Source: Rhynchopus sp. YZ270_cl-10
Lineage: Eukaryota; Euglenozoa; Diplonemea; Diplonemida; Diplonemidae
NCBI GenBank assembly: GCA_964035575.1
Contig: OZ037933.1
Location: forward strand, 558,001-622,000
DNA length: 64,000 nucleotides
Direction of reading: 5' to 3'
The translations under genes were made by a program, and so were the position numbers. Shown here piece by piece: positions 1 through 10,089 of the stretch (the stretch's first letter is position 1; each line of letters starts with the position of its first letter). The notes under the pieces were generated by a model. It did no database searches, was not told the DNA's origin, and saw nothing but the letters and a program-made list of their open reading frames with translations.

Positions 1-133
1 TCGGGTCACAGGGTGTTTCTGACCCATTTCTGGGGGTGTATGAGGGGTGGTTTGTGGGTACTTTGCGCGGAAGTCCAAAAAAGTCAAAATGCCTCAAAAA
101 AATAGGGGTTTTGCCCCCACCTACCCCCCCCCC

Positions 134-1599
134 TAGGGGAGTCCACGTAGTAGGAATTCCTTAAGAAACCGTGTCACAAACCCATTTTTTTGAGTTTTAG
201 GTTAAGAAATCCACTAAAATAGTCGTATTTGGCCCCAAAACCACCTCCCGATCACAAAAATATCTCATTAAAACCACAGACGACCTCAACAGAAGCTTTG
301 TTCCTTAAAAAAATCGTGTTTTTCTGAAAAAAAACACGAAAAATGTGTGACAAAAATGTGACGCTTATGTCACACTTATGTCACACTTAGCAAATCACAC
401 TTTCTAGTTCCAAAGAGTACCTGTAAAGCCCAAAAACCACTCCCATCATACTGGGGTGAGGTCCGAGGGTGGGAAAATATGCTTTTTTGGCACCGATTTT
501 CGGCCCCAGAAATAAAATTTTCTGGGAAAAGCATTCATTTTACCCTAAAAATACCCGTTTTTGGGGGTGTTTCCAACATACCAACCCCGAAAAAAATCAC
601 CAGAAAAGTCACCGCAGGCCAGAATTCGGCTCGGAATGGATGCGGGGACATCCAAATAGGCAGAAAACTATACTTTCCAGTAAAAAAACCGCTTTTTTAC
701 GCTTTTTTCTGGGCTATGAGATGCCCCCCTCCGCTGTCACACTTATGTCACACTTAGTGTCACACTTATGTCACACTTATGTCACACTTATGTCACACTT
801 ATGTCACACTTAGCAAATTACACTTTCTAGTTCCAAAGAGCACCTGTAAAGACCCAAAAACCATTCCCATCATATTGGGGTGAGGTCCGGGGGTGGGAAA
901 ATATAGTTTTGGGGCTTTTTTGGCACCCCCAGAAATATTTTTTTTCAAAAAAAATACTCATTTTACCCTAAAAATACCTGTTCTTTGGGGTGTTCTTGGG
1001 ATGATTCCCGAATGCCGACCCCAAAAGGGCCGCCGAAAAAGTCACAGAAGGCCAGAATTCGGCTCGGAATGGATGCGGGGACACCCAAATAGGCAGAAAA
1101 CCCTACTTCCAAGTAAAAAAAACGCTTTTTTCTGGCCTATGAGATGCCCCCCTCCAATGTCACACTTATGTCACACTTCCTCCTCCCGGCTAAAAAGTGG
1201 TTTTTACGGCAAAAAAAAAAATCAAAATTTTCAGCAAAGGCGTACAAAAAAATAGACTTTTGGCCCCAAAACCCCCCAGAAATCGCTCTGTGGACACATC
1301 TGAGTGGAAAAAACCTCTTTTCCTCTTGTTTTGGACTATTGAAAAAAATTGAATTTTTTGATAAATCGCCCTGTATCAAACCCCCTTAGAAAACGGTGAA
1401 AATGGGGTGAAAACGCTACAAAAAGTGTCAAAAAAAGTTCACAAAAGTGCCAAAAAGTGCCAAAAAGGCATCAAATAGTGAGGAATAGTCCCAGAAATGT
1501 GTTTTCTGGGGTGGTTTTGTGTTTTGGAATGATTTTTTTGCATTTTTTTATGATTTTTTGGGGTGTGTGACAGAAAAAACGGCTACGTGGACTCCCCTA
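134..1599. mobile_element. hAT-like non-autonomous DNA transposon (element A)
   Basis: The element is bounded by a perfect 17 bp terminal inverted repeat: TAGGGGAGTCCACGTAG at 134-150 and its complement at 1583-1599. The interior matches element B (8679-10089) over about 650 bp near the right end (887-1520 against 9385-10025) and again near the left end (170-330 against 8720-8880). No transposase is encoded. The TAGGG-type ends and the related element B suggest the hAT superfamily. The left flank is a run of ten C; I find no matching duplication on the right, where another element begins at 1604. Confidence 0.7.
735..811. repeat. 11 bp tandem repeat TATGTCACACT inside element A
   Basis: About seven units of an 11 bp motif are in tandem here. 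Shorter runs of the same motif occur at 365-390, 1157-1178, 9278-9310 and 9655-9678. The motif separates two diverged subunits of roughly 420 bp inside element A (starting near 390 and 811). Confidence 0.75.
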
Positions 1600-1603
1600 A
1601 CCC

Positions 1604-2319
1604 CAGTGATGCAAGGTGGGTTTTTTTGCTGGGTTTTTTTGCGGGTTTTTATGGGTTTTTTTGGGTTTTTTTGGGTTTTTTCAAAACCAGTTTTTTCGGG
1701 TTTTTATGGGTTTTTATGGGTTTTTTTGATTTTCTGGGTTTTTGGCATTATTTTTTGGGTTTTAGGTTACCCTGTCGCCCTTTTCACCCACGAACTACCA
1801 CAGAGACCGGAAAGGGAAAAAAAAAAAAAAAAAAAAATGGGAGGACGTGTGGCTTCTTGGACTCGTAACGAGTTTACAGACCACCGTGAAGGAGTGAGGA
1901 AAGGTGTGAAGTGCAAGCATTGTGCACTGGTGATTTGGTCGGCGAATGGGACGAGGTTGCGCAAGCACCTCAACGTATGCGAAAAAGTCCCAGTGGAAAA
2001 AAAGGAGCAGGCCAGGGCAGAGACCTTAAAACTGATCGATTCCGGGAAAATCACGTCACGCCCAAAACTTATGGACGTGGACGTGGACGAAGAAGATGAA
2101 GATTCAGACGAGGTGGTGGAGCTTGATACAGTGGGTATCAAAAGGAGCCGTGTCGATGACACGGTTCAGCAGAGCAAAAGAAGGAAGGGGGACGCAACTC
2201 CTTCTGCGACTCCTGCGACTCCTTCTGCGCCTCTTGCGACACCTGCTGCGACTCCCGCTCCCCAGCCCGCTGCCAAGCCTGCTCCCAAGCCCGCTGCGAA
2301 AATTGCCCCCTCTAGACAG
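1604..2319 (+). mobile_element. left part of a second hAT-like element (E-prime) carrying a BED-finger exon
   Basis: The sequence beginning CAGTGATGCAAGG at 1604 is the same terminal sequence, followed by the same GGGTTTTT-rich subterminal stretch, as element E at 21198. E has both ends and a target duplication. The BED zinc-finger exon at 1838 lies inside, so this may be a remnant of the autonomous relative. No right end (TGCATCACTG) was found downstream, so the element appears truncated or interrupted. Confidence 0.5.
1838..2319 (+). CDS. BED-type zinc-finger exon, probably the N-terminus of a hAT transposase
   Basis: The exon encodes about 160 residues from an ATG directly after an A-rich run. 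A BED-like finger sits near residues 5-45: CKHC, then a stretch ending RLRKHLNVC, giving a C-x2-C...H-x4-C pattern. It is followed by an acidic stretch (DVDVDEEDEDSDE), a basic patch (KRSR, SKRRK) and an Ala/Pro-rich tail. BED fingers bind DNA and are typical of hAT transposases and proteins domesticated from them. The frame runs on six more bases to a stop at 2323-2325, but CAG|GTATGA at 2317-2325 is a good splice donor, so I place the exon end at 2319. I could not find a catalytic domain downstream; the gene is partial or truncated. Confidence 0.55.
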
Positions 2320-2493
2320 GTATGACAAATCCTTGTCTAGAGTGTTCCTAAGTCTATTTTTTATTATTAGTGAGAAACGTTTATTCTGAAGTATTTTTGG
2401 CCCAAATATTTTCCTTCACGCCATTTTTGGAACCGACTCACAGACTGACAGATCTGTATTTTACACCATTTTTCAAATAAAACTTTGGGGGAA

Positions 2494-2541
2494 GTGCAGT
2501 TTATGACGGTCTGGGGAAACCCAGACCGTCATAAACTGCAC
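2494..2541. repeat. perfect 22 bp hairpin with a GAAA loop
   Basis: Arms 2494-2515 and 2520-2541 are perfectly complementary over 22 bp around the loop GAAA (2516-2519), closed by a G-C pair. It lies about 175 bp past the BED exon. It could be a structured RNA element, a small-RNA precursor or a foldback end. Confidence 0.85.
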
Positions 2542-2573
2542 AAAAAAACCACAAACTTTACAACAAAAAAAAA

Positions 2574-2620
2574 GTGGAGTTCATCCTCGGGTGTCTACAC
2601 TAATGCAACCAAGTTTTCAA
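2574..2620 (-). repeat. R1 cassette
   Basis: Copy of the R1 family, described in the entry at 14522. Read on the minus strand it ends in an A-run. Confidence 0.75.
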
Positions 2621-3210
2621 AAAAAAATCCCTAGAAACCCACAAAACCCCACGAAACCACAAAATCCATAAAGCCACAAAATGCACATATCCAGGGAAGC
2701 ATGAAGGGCCCGGGCAAAAGGAACCCCTCTGTGGCTATATTCCGCCCTGAGGCAGACCACGTGAGTGAATAGGGACTAAAAGAACTCAAAAAAAATTGTG
2801 GAGCGCACTCTAGGGTGGCTACACTAATACAACCAAGTTTTAAATCAAAAAAAAAAAAAAATGATGTTAAATACAGTCCCGCCTATTATTAATAGCGTTT
2901 TATTTTATAAAATCCTAATTAGTGACGTTCTAATTTATAAAGTCGTGAATTAATTTATTTTTCGGGGGGGAATACTAAGTTATTGAATTTATTTTCCCCG
3001 GCGGAGCCGAAAAAAATTTTTTTGCCTGCACAAGTGACGACGGGTTTGTGCGGGTTCTGTTGGAGGAATATGTGGAAAAGGAGGTGTGTAATCAGTGATA
3101 CACGGAGGTAAAAAACGGTGCGGTCGGTGGTGGCTGTGCGGACGCGCATGCCGTTCACCTCCATGGTCTATTTCGCCCACGAGATGAAAAGACCTGGCAC
3201 CAGGAGTCGG
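2621..3210. other. gene-free stretch between transposons
   Basis: AT-rich sequence with a second R1 copy (2798-2840) and TATTTATAAA-like strings near 2880-2960. I see no coding exon. Confidence 0.5.
2798..2840 (-). repeat. R1 cassette
   Basis: R1 copy of the TAGAGTGTG subtype, on the minus strand, followed by a 14-base A-run. Confidence 0.75.
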
Positions 3211-3615
3211 TTACACCGAGGCGTGTCCCGCCTCGTCTTCACCACCATCCCCCTCGCAAGCGACGCAAATCGGTTGGCTGTTGAACTTGCGGGTCATCCC
3301 CGTAAGGTTGAGAAACCTCTTCAGCTCCTCGGGGTTCAAAAGAGCCTTGGGTGAAGTACGAACCGCTCTCTTTTTGTGGGTTTTGTACTTGGAGATGGTG
3401 GGAGCAGAAATATGGCGTCCTGGGTGAGCGTCATTCCACCACGCCATCACATCAGCGTGCGGTCTGACTGAAACCTCCGAAAAAGCACTCCAGGAACCCA
3501 GATAGTGCCAAATATCCACCAGACACCCACCCAAACACCGCAGAAACACCACAGAAAGTCGTCTTAAAAAACACACTTTTTTCAAAAAGCTCGTCAGACA
3601 GGCTCCATAATAGCC
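3211..3615 (-). pseudogene. helix-turn-helix-like coding remnant, probably transposon derived
   Basis: An open frame on the minus strand contains AWWNDAHPGRHISAPTIS, which resembles a helix-turn-helix of pogo/CENP-B-type DNA-binding proteins. It is followed by a basic stretch and an acidic tail (CEGDGGEDEAG). The upstream part of the frame runs into the left arm of the palindrome at 3616. It sits among transposon debris and lacks a credible start. The family call rests on one short motif. Confidence 0.25.
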
Positions 3616-4243
3616 TTCCCGGACCTCATAATAGGTGGAGTACCATGTTTTTGGGGTCAAAAATGCGTTGTGGTCCATTGCTGTTCCCCCTGACAATGAG
3701 CGACAGAGTAGCGACAGAATAGAAATATGACCACCTCCAGGAAACCAAAATTTTCAAGACAAACCAAAAAAAATGTGTACTAAGGTGTCTTAACACCCTA
3801 CACCGCCTGGGTACCCCTCAGGATAGGTTCTGGGGTGAAAATATGTGGTTTTGGGGCCTTTTCTGACCCCCAAAGACGTCTCAGAGATATTTTTCACACC
3901 CAAAAACTGCAGTTTAGCTCCCCCTTTTACCCATGTAGGATAAAACTGCAGTTTTGGGGTGTGAAAAATATCTCTGAGACGTCTTTGGGGGTCAGAAAAG
4001 GCCCCAAAACCACATATTTTCACCCCAGAACCTATCCTGAGGGGTACCCAGGCGGTGTAGGGTGTTAAGACACCTTAGTACACATTTTTTTTTGGTTTGT
4101 CTTGAAAATTTTGGTTTCCTGGAGGTGGTCATATTTCTATTCTGTCGCTACTCTGTCGCTCATTGTCAGGGGGAACAGCAATGGACCACAACGCATTTTT
4201 GACCCCAAAAACATGGTACTCCACCTATTATGAGGTCCGGGAA
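3616..4243. repeat. 0.63 kb near-perfect palindrome
   Basis: Left arm 3616-3916 and right arm 3941-4243 are near-identical inverted copies of about 300 bp around a 24 bp spacer. Translations of both arms give the same peptide (start MKICGFGAFSDPQ), confirming near-identity. The palindrome lies inside transposon-derived sequence. A diverged third copy of part of the right arm is at 4355-4460. Confidence 0.85.
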
Positions 4244-4354
4244 TCAATTCCGGGGTGATTTTTGGACTTTAGAGACGTTCTGGGGGTCTCATTGGGGGTG
4301 TTAATGCTCATGACAAGGTAAAAAAGCAAGCATTTTTTGATAAAAAATGGAGCT

Positions 4355-4460
4355 TTTGGGTGTGTCAAATAGCTCTGAGACGCCTCTGGGGGCCGGAAAA
4401 GCCCCCAAAGCCACATATTTTCACCCCAGAACCTATCCCGAGGGGTACCCAGGCTGTTTC
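4355..4460. repeat. diverged third copy of the palindrome arm
   Basis: This stretch resembles 3965-4060 (GCTCTGAGACG, CCACATATTTTCACCCCAG, GGGGTACCCAGGC) in direct orientation. Confidence 0.6.
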
Positions 4461-4554
4461 GGGGTGTTTAGAGGGACTTGGTGGAACTTAGAGCCATGTT
4501 TCAAAAAGGGTCCGAAAATCGGTAAATAGCGTGACGCGAGCGTGACGTGGTTTT

Positions 4555-4776
4555 GGGGTGTTTTTTCATAAAAACACCGATTTTTTTTGGTAACAAAGCC
4601 TCTGTTAAGGTCGTCTGTGGTTTTATTGACATATTTTTGTGATCGGGAGGTGGTTTTGGGGCCAATTACGACTATTTTAGTGGATTTCTTAACCTAAAAC
4701 TCAAAAAAATGGTTTTGTGACAAGGTTTCTTAAGGATTTCCTTAAGGGCTGACGCCCCTAACCCCCCCCCCCCAAA
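4555..4776 (-). mobile_element. inverted terminal part of a third element related to A (element D end)
   Basis: The reverse complement of 4555-4740 matches the left end of element A (about 150-330), including AAACCTTGTCACAAAACCA and a run of shared internal sequence. The terminus GGGGCGTCAGCCC differs from A. It abuts a run of twelve C. The matching opposite end was not found. Confidence 0.6.
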
Positions 4777-4919
4777 AAAAAAAAAAACTCCATTTCTGCG
4801 GAGTTTAAAATAGCATCCGGGTACATTTGGTCGCCGTGAAGGGGGGGTTAAGTTTAAAAAAAACACAATTTGTAAAAAGTTGTTTCTGTTTTGCTTTGTC
4901 AGTAAGGGGGATGGGGGTG

Positions 4920-5658
4920 TTAGGTTACCTGGGTGCCGTCCTTGTCGTGCTCATCCTCGGACCAGAGGGTGAGGTTGTCACGGATGAGCTGCATGATGAG
5001 GGTGGCCTCTTTGTACTCTGCCTCGGGCAGGTTCTCTAGTTCCTGCACGGCGTCGTCGAAGTTGGTCTTCGCCAGCTGGATGCCCTCCTCAGTGTTCCTC
5101 AGGATCTCATAGTAGAAGACGGACAGGTTCAGAACAAGACCCAGTCTTGTCGGATTCGCGACCTGTTGTGTGTTGTAAAAGTTGATTGGTAGTTGAAAGG
5201 GTGAGGAATATTGTCGGGTTTGTCGTTTGTTGTGCACTAGCCGGAAAACAAAAAAGGTGGGGGAAAAAAATGTGTTAAAACTGAAGCAAGGTTGTTGTGG
5301 TGAATTGAGTACTCAAAGAAACAAGCAACGCTTCTGTCTTTTTTTCAATCCGTTTTGTGCCCCAGCGCCTCCAATCTTTTTTAGAACAAATTGTTTTATC
5401 AAAAAAAAACAAAAAATAGAAAACGACTTCAGGATATGACAGTTAAATGAAATAAAGAAAACACTTTTTCGTTTATCGCACCGCAAAAGGTTTGTGTTTT
5501 TCACTGATGAATGTGAGTGATGTTAAGTGGAAAAACAATACGCTAAAGCGGGCACGCACCATCCGTCGTTTTCCATTTCTATTCGTCAATGCTTGATCAG
5601 GGAAATAGCTCCATATACCGAATTATGCGACATCGCATAATTCTGGATTTTTTGGGGG

Positions 5659-5689
<31 letters not shown>

Positions 5690-7720
5690 GGATTTTTGGG
5701 CACTTTTGGGGGGCCCTCGCCCGCGGATTCCCAGATCTCCCAGATGACTGGAATGATGGAACCTTAAAATTTTCGCTCGCTGCGCTTGCAGATGTGCCGT
5801 ACCCCTTATTTTTTTTTTGCCTGCGGCGCCATTTTCCTTTTTTGCTCCGCAAAAAAGGGTTTGTTGAGTGACTGTGTGGTTGTAAACCAGCATTTTTACA
5901 CCGTACCCTATTTTTTTTTTCGCCTGCGGCGCCATTTATTTTTTTCCATACGGTTAGTGGAACGTAAGGTGCAAGACCAAGCTCCGTAATAAGGGATTAC
6001 ATTCCGTTTTTGGTTATCTCGCAAATTGACCTTTCGCCTCTCCACTCAGTGAGGCTTGCGCGAAGCGCAACGACCGCTTTCGACCGGGCGGAAAAAAAAA
6101 TTCGTTTTCGCATAATTCCTGATTTTGGAGGAAAACCAAGCTATTTCCCTGTGCTTGATAACACAAAAAAAAAAAAAAATTTTTTTTTCGGCATACGGGG
6201 AGGTTGGACTTAGCGGTATCGAGGGCGTCGGTATACGCTTGAAGAGCAGCCTGCTTGTGCTTGGGGTCCATTGTTGCCTCAACGTGGTAGCGGTGGTAGT
6301 CGCCCTGCATCTTCTTGAAGAACACTCTGTGGTGGTAATGTTATTAAAAGGAAGAACTGTTGGTGTGGCCGACGACCCCAAAATAGCACAAAATAGCACA
6401 AAATAGCACAAAATAACATAAAATAACACAAAATAACACAACATAACACCCCCCTTCAGCCACACCAAGAACTGTAGTTGTTGATGCAGGCACCTCCGAC
6501 TGACCCACGTACGATGCCAGCCATCCGGATGAAAGCACAACCCTGCGGCCAACAACAGTAGATGTAAAAAGGAAACCTAAGGAGACCTACCCCGTACCGT
6601 AAGAGAACGAGGGCGAGAAAGAAGGGTTTATAAGATGAACCCATTGCGGGGGTTGTGATTTCCCCCACTATGTTTGTTTTGCTTTTATTTGAAAACTTGG
6701 TTCTATTAGTGTAGACACCCGAGGATGAACTCCGCTATAGCTTTTATTTTTTTTTCTTCTCTGTCTAATAAAACGGCTGAGGGGAGCTTTGGCGTACCTG
6801 TCGTCAGACCCCCCCTGGATGAGAACGCGCTCTTCAAGCAGGCTGATGATGTCCTCGCAAATCTCAGAGAGCTCTGCCTCCACTATTTCACGGTACTTTT
6901 TCACCTATGTGTTGGGGGGGGTGTGTGGTGGGATGCCTAGTGAGAGGGTAATTCTTGCACAGAGTAACAGAATATGTGGAACGTGGTGTACAGCAAAGAA
7001 AAGCTTATACGATGAACCCTAAGCCTCTCTCATGCTTAGTCTGATTATTTCTTTGGTTTATTCATCAGTCATTTGACTTTTTTTTTTTTGTGTGTGTTAT
7101 TGCTACTCGTGGATGGCAATTTGTTTTAAGTAAGGCTCGGGGGGGAACAGGGGGAAGGGGGGATGGGTACGGGATAAGGGTAATGATATTGTAGGGGGGA
7201 AGAAGCTTCTCGTGATTAGTCATCTTGCAACAAATTGTGTGGAGTTCCCCAAGAGCGCAACCTTGCCCCACACTCTCGTTCTTGGCTCAGAAGAAAAAAA
7301 AAGTGAAGTTGATAACGGTCACATCCTCCACGATGTAGCGACGCTCTGGGTTATAGAAGCCTTGTCATGGAGCATGACACAAAAAAAGGGGGTTTTTATA
7401 AAATTTTTTTTGAATGGATAAACAAAAAAGGGGGGAAAGCAGAGGATACATACCTTAGCCGCATTTCCGGACTGTTTTTGCTCTTCACGCTGTTCAATTG
7501 AAGTCAAAATTCTCCAGGGTGCACGTAGGCTGCCGATGGAGTTCTTGTACGCGACAGAGAGCAGGTTTCTCTCGTCCTGCGAGAGCTTGGCGCTGTCGTG
7601 CACAACGGCCTTCATGCACTGCACCATCTCGCCGTAGCGCTCTGCCTGTTCCGCCAGCTTAGCTGTGAAGATCAGCTCGTCCCTTGTCTTCGGCAGCACA
7701 AACTTGGGTGACACGTACAT
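4920..7720 (-). CDS. 14-3-3 protein, four exons
   Basis: 14-3-3 proteins are dimeric adaptors that bind phosphoserine/threonine motifs in signalling and cell-cycle proteins in the cytosol. Exons on the minus strand are 7454-7720, 6798-6904, 6197-6326 and 4920-5162. All junctions are GT-AG and the frames join exactly to give 248 residues, the usual family length. Recognisable blocks are [65 protein letters not shown] and [13 protein letters not shown]. The phosphopeptide-binding Lys49, Arg56 and the Arg-Tyr pair (zeta numbering) are kept; the usual Arg55 is Leu. The N-terminus has about ten residues more than animal forms. Introns are 549, 471 and 1034 bp, and the third carries repeats and a hAT-type insertion. 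An AG acceptor with a long pyrimidine tract lies 36 bases upstream of the ATG. Confidence 0.95.
5240..5400. repeat. R8 repeat copy 1 (about 160 bp)
   Basis: It matches 16511-16685, including AAATGTGTTAAAACTGAAG, AATTGAG..ACTCAAAGAAACAA and CTCCAATCTTTTTT. It lies in intron 3 of the 14-3-3 gene. Confidence 0.75.
5409..5597 (+). repeat. R9 repeat copy 1, interrupted by a transposon
   Basis: It is near-identical to 40008-40195 over about 185 bp. The last bases of the repeat resume at 6152 after a 554 bp insertion. The uninterrupted copy ends TTGATAACAC followed by an A-run. Confidence 0.85.
5598..6151. mobile_element. hAT-type MITE (554 bp) inserted in an R9 repeat
   Basis: The ends are a perfect 13 bp inverted repeat, CAGGGAAATAGCT at 5598-5610 and its complement at 6139-6151. 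A shared subterminal GAATTATGCGA lies inside each end. It is flanked on both sides by TGCTTGAT (5590-5597 and 6152-6159), an 8 bp target duplication. The R9 copy at 40185-40203 shows the same sequence with a single TGCTTGAT and no insertion. Eight-base duplications and CAGGG ends are hAT characters. There is no coding capacity. It lies in intron 3 of the 14-3-3 gene. Confidence 0.9.
5795..5950. repeat. R11 repeat copy 1
   Basis: It contains two CCTGCGGCGCCATTT motifs and matches 45358-45500 in inverted orientation, including the TACACCGTACCCTA stretch. It lies inside the 5598-6151 insertion. Confidence 0.7.
6465..6563 (+). repeat. R6 repeat copy (about 95 bp)
   Basis: It matches 52515-52605 almost throughout and 60833-60925 in inverted orientation. 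The core reads GGCACCTCCGACTGACCCAC, then GATGCCAGCCATCCGGATGA, then CCCTGCGGCCAA. Shorter diverged copies are at 30105-30160 and 38750-38825. It lies in intron 2 of the 14-3-3 gene. Confidence 0.8.
6691..6740 (+). repeat. R1 cassette
   Basis: R1 copy of the GAGGATGAA subtype, in intron 2 of the 14-3-3 gene. Confidence 0.75.
7005..7046 (+). repeat. R2 hairpin cassette
   Basis: R2 family (see 29947): GATGAACC then CTAAGC, a CTCTC-containing loop and GCTTAG. It lies in intron 1 of the 14-3-3 gene. Confidence 0.65.
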
Positions 7721-7756
7721 CGTGAAGGTCTTTAGTTTACTTTTTCCTGTGTATTC

Positions 7757-7850
7757 CTGCAGGTGTTTTGTGGGAGGAGGGGGGAGGAGGGGGGAGGAGA
7801 GGGGGGAAAATTGAAAAAAATTGAAAAAAAAAAATTGAAAAACTCAAATT
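7757..7850 (-). promoter_or_regulatory. AG acceptor and pyrimidine tract of the 14-3-3 gene
   Basis: On the minus strand a roughly 60-base C/T-rich tract leads to CTGCAG. The AG lies at 7757-7758, 36 bases before the ATG. It is a candidate spliced-leader acceptor; a 5' UTR intron would look the same. Confidence 0.6.
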
Positions 7851-7856
7851 TTGACT

Positions 7857-7912
7857 TGAAATACAAAAAAAAAGCCCTCACGTGACAGTGTGCCCTTGAT
7901 ACAATGACAGCA
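7857..7912 (+). repeat. R4 cassette
   Basis: It resembles the R4 family (see 24895): AAATAC, then GCCCTCACGTGACAGTGT, then GATACAATGAC. Confidence 0.55.
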
Positions 7913-7984
7913 TACGACTTCATGAAATGCTACATCTTTGTTGATACCAACCTGAATTTCGAAGAAAAAAAAAAGGGGGGAGGG

Positions 7985-8045
7985 AGGTTTGTCACGAGGT
8001 TTCCTTAAGGATTTCCTTCTACGTGCAGGTCCTTAATGGGGGGGT
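7985..8045 (-). mobile_element. solo end fragment of an element related to A and D
   Basis: The reverse complement contains CTTAAGGAAACCTCGTGACA, similar to the subterminal part of elements A and D, and it abuts a G-run. No partner end was found. Confidence 0.45.
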
Positions 8046-8177
8046 GTTTTTTTTTGGTTATCAAACCACGGAGGGGGTTTTGAAATTTTATGAGAAGTGC
8101 AAAAGAAGCACTTCGAAAACCAAACGTGATTTTGTTTGAGTTTTACTTATTTTTTGTTTTGCTTTTTTTTTTTTTTG

Positions 8178-8226
8178 GAAACTTGGTTGTATTAGTGTAG
8201 CCACCCTAGAGTGTGCTCCACTGTAA
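8178..8226 (+). repeat. R1 cassette
   Basis: R1 copy of the TAGAGTGTG subtype, preceded by a T-run. Confidence 0.75.
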
Positions 8227-8289
8227 CTTTTTTTTTGTTTTTGAAAGATCCGAAACAAGGTGATTGCTTCTCTTGCCATCTCTTGGAAG

Positions 8290-8640
8290 AAGATGGGAAT
8301 ATATCTCGAGGGAGGGGGTGTGATGTATTCACGGCAATATTAGTCAAGCAGATACCACCACTAGCCATAACAACTTAGTGCTGAACAACTGGCAGTGTTA
8401 CTACCAGCAACACTACCAGTTGGTTATCACCACTTCTCTCTACCATTTCTACAAACCATAACGACTGGTGCTAAACAACTGGTAGTGTTACTGGTGGAAC
8501 ACCATCATCGTAAAACACTATGTCATATGTAGACATAGTAACAACGACTAATAGTCGCCCTAGCTAGTTACTTCCGCCGTGTTAGCACTCGCAGACACCT
8601 CACGAACACCTGAATAGCTGAATGTGAGAGAACCAAGGCT
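8290..8640. other. gene-free stretch with small inverted repeats
   Basis: CAACTGGCAGTGTT near 8388 pairs with AACACTACCAGTTG near 8409, a third related string lies near 8478, and CTATGTC/GACATAG pair around 8520-8540. I see no coding exon. Confidence 0.55.
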
Positions 8641-8678
8641 TTTTGAAGGGATGGGGGGAAAGGGGGGGGGGGGGGGGG

Positions 8679-10089
8679 TAGGGGGCGCAGTGGTGTCTAA
8701 ATCCCTGTACAAATACTGTCACAAACCCATTTTTTTGAAATTTAGGTGAAGAAACCCACTAAAAAGGTCGTACCTGGCCGCAAATCGCCCTGGGGATCAC
8801 CCAAATATCCCATTAAACCACCTGACGACCTCTACAGATACTTTCCTGATTAAAAAAAATTGGTTTTTTGTGAAAAAATGGCTAAAAATGTGTAACGCTT
8901 GTGTAACGCTTTTGGGTCAATTTTCAACACTTTTCAAAAAAAAATTCTAAGGAGACATTATGCCTTCTAAACACCCGAAAAACACCTCGGTCCACATCCG
9001 GTGGGGTCCCAGGGTGGAAACGTATGGTTTTTGCAGCTTTTAGGGGTCCTGTGTGGGCCCCAGATGTATTCTGCAGTGTCTGAAACGCCTAAAAAAGCAG
9101 CATTTCCCTCACTTCTTAGCATGTTTACACACATTAAAACCCCCAAAAAATTGTCCACAGGTCCACATAAGTCCCCAAAACCACTCGAAAATGATTGCCG
9201 GACCCCACTGGGGGTGGAATAGACTGTTTTCAGATGGTTTTTGCCCATTTTGGTGACCCCAGATCCAAATTTCTCCGATGTCACACTTCTGTCACACTTC
9301 TGTCACACTTCCTAAATCACTATTTCTGGTTCCACGGAGCACCTGTAAAGCCCCGAAAACCACTCCCATCATATTTGGGTGAGGTCCGGGGGTGGGAAAA
9401 TATAGTTTTGGGGCTTTTTTGGCACCCCCAGAAATATTTTTTTTCAAAAAAAATACTCATTTTACCCTAAAAATACCTGTTCTTTGGGGTGTTCTTGGGA
9501 TGATTCCCAAATGCCGACCCCAAAAGGGCCGCCGAAAAAGTCACAGAAGGCCAGAATTCGGCTCGGAATGGATGCGGGGACACCCAAATAGGCAGAAAAC
9601 CCTACTTCCAAGTTAAAAAAACGCTTTTTTCTGGGCTATGAGATGCCCCCCTCCAATGTCACACTTATGTCACACTTCCTCATCCCGGCTAAAATGTGGT
9701 TTTTACGGCAAAAAAAAAATTCAAAATTTTCAGCAAAGGCGTACAAAAAAATAGACTTTTGGCCCCAAAACCCCCCAGAAATCGCTCTGTGGACACATCT
9801 GAGTGGAAAAAACCTCTTTTCCTCTTGTTTTGGACTATTGAAAAAAATTGAATTTTTTGATAAATCGCCCTGTATCAAACCCCCTTAGAAAACGGTGAAA
9901 ATGGGGTGAAAACGCTACAAAAAAGTGTCAAAAAAAATTCCCAAAAGTGCCAAAAAGGCATCAAAAAGTAAGAAATAGTCCCACAAATGTGTTTTCTGGG
10001 GTGGTTTTGTGTTTTCGGATATTTTTTTTACACTTTTTCATGATTTTTTGGGGGGTGTGACAGAAAAAAGGGTCTCACTGCGCCCCCTA
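8679..10089. mobile_element. hAT-like non-autonomous transposon (element B)
   Basis: The terminal inverted repeat is TAGGGGGCGCAGTG at 8679-8692 and its complement at 10076-10089. Both flanks are runs of G, which would fit an 8 bp GGGGGGGG target duplication. The interior is closely related to element A (9385-10025 against 887-1520). No transposase is encoded. Confidence 0.75.
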
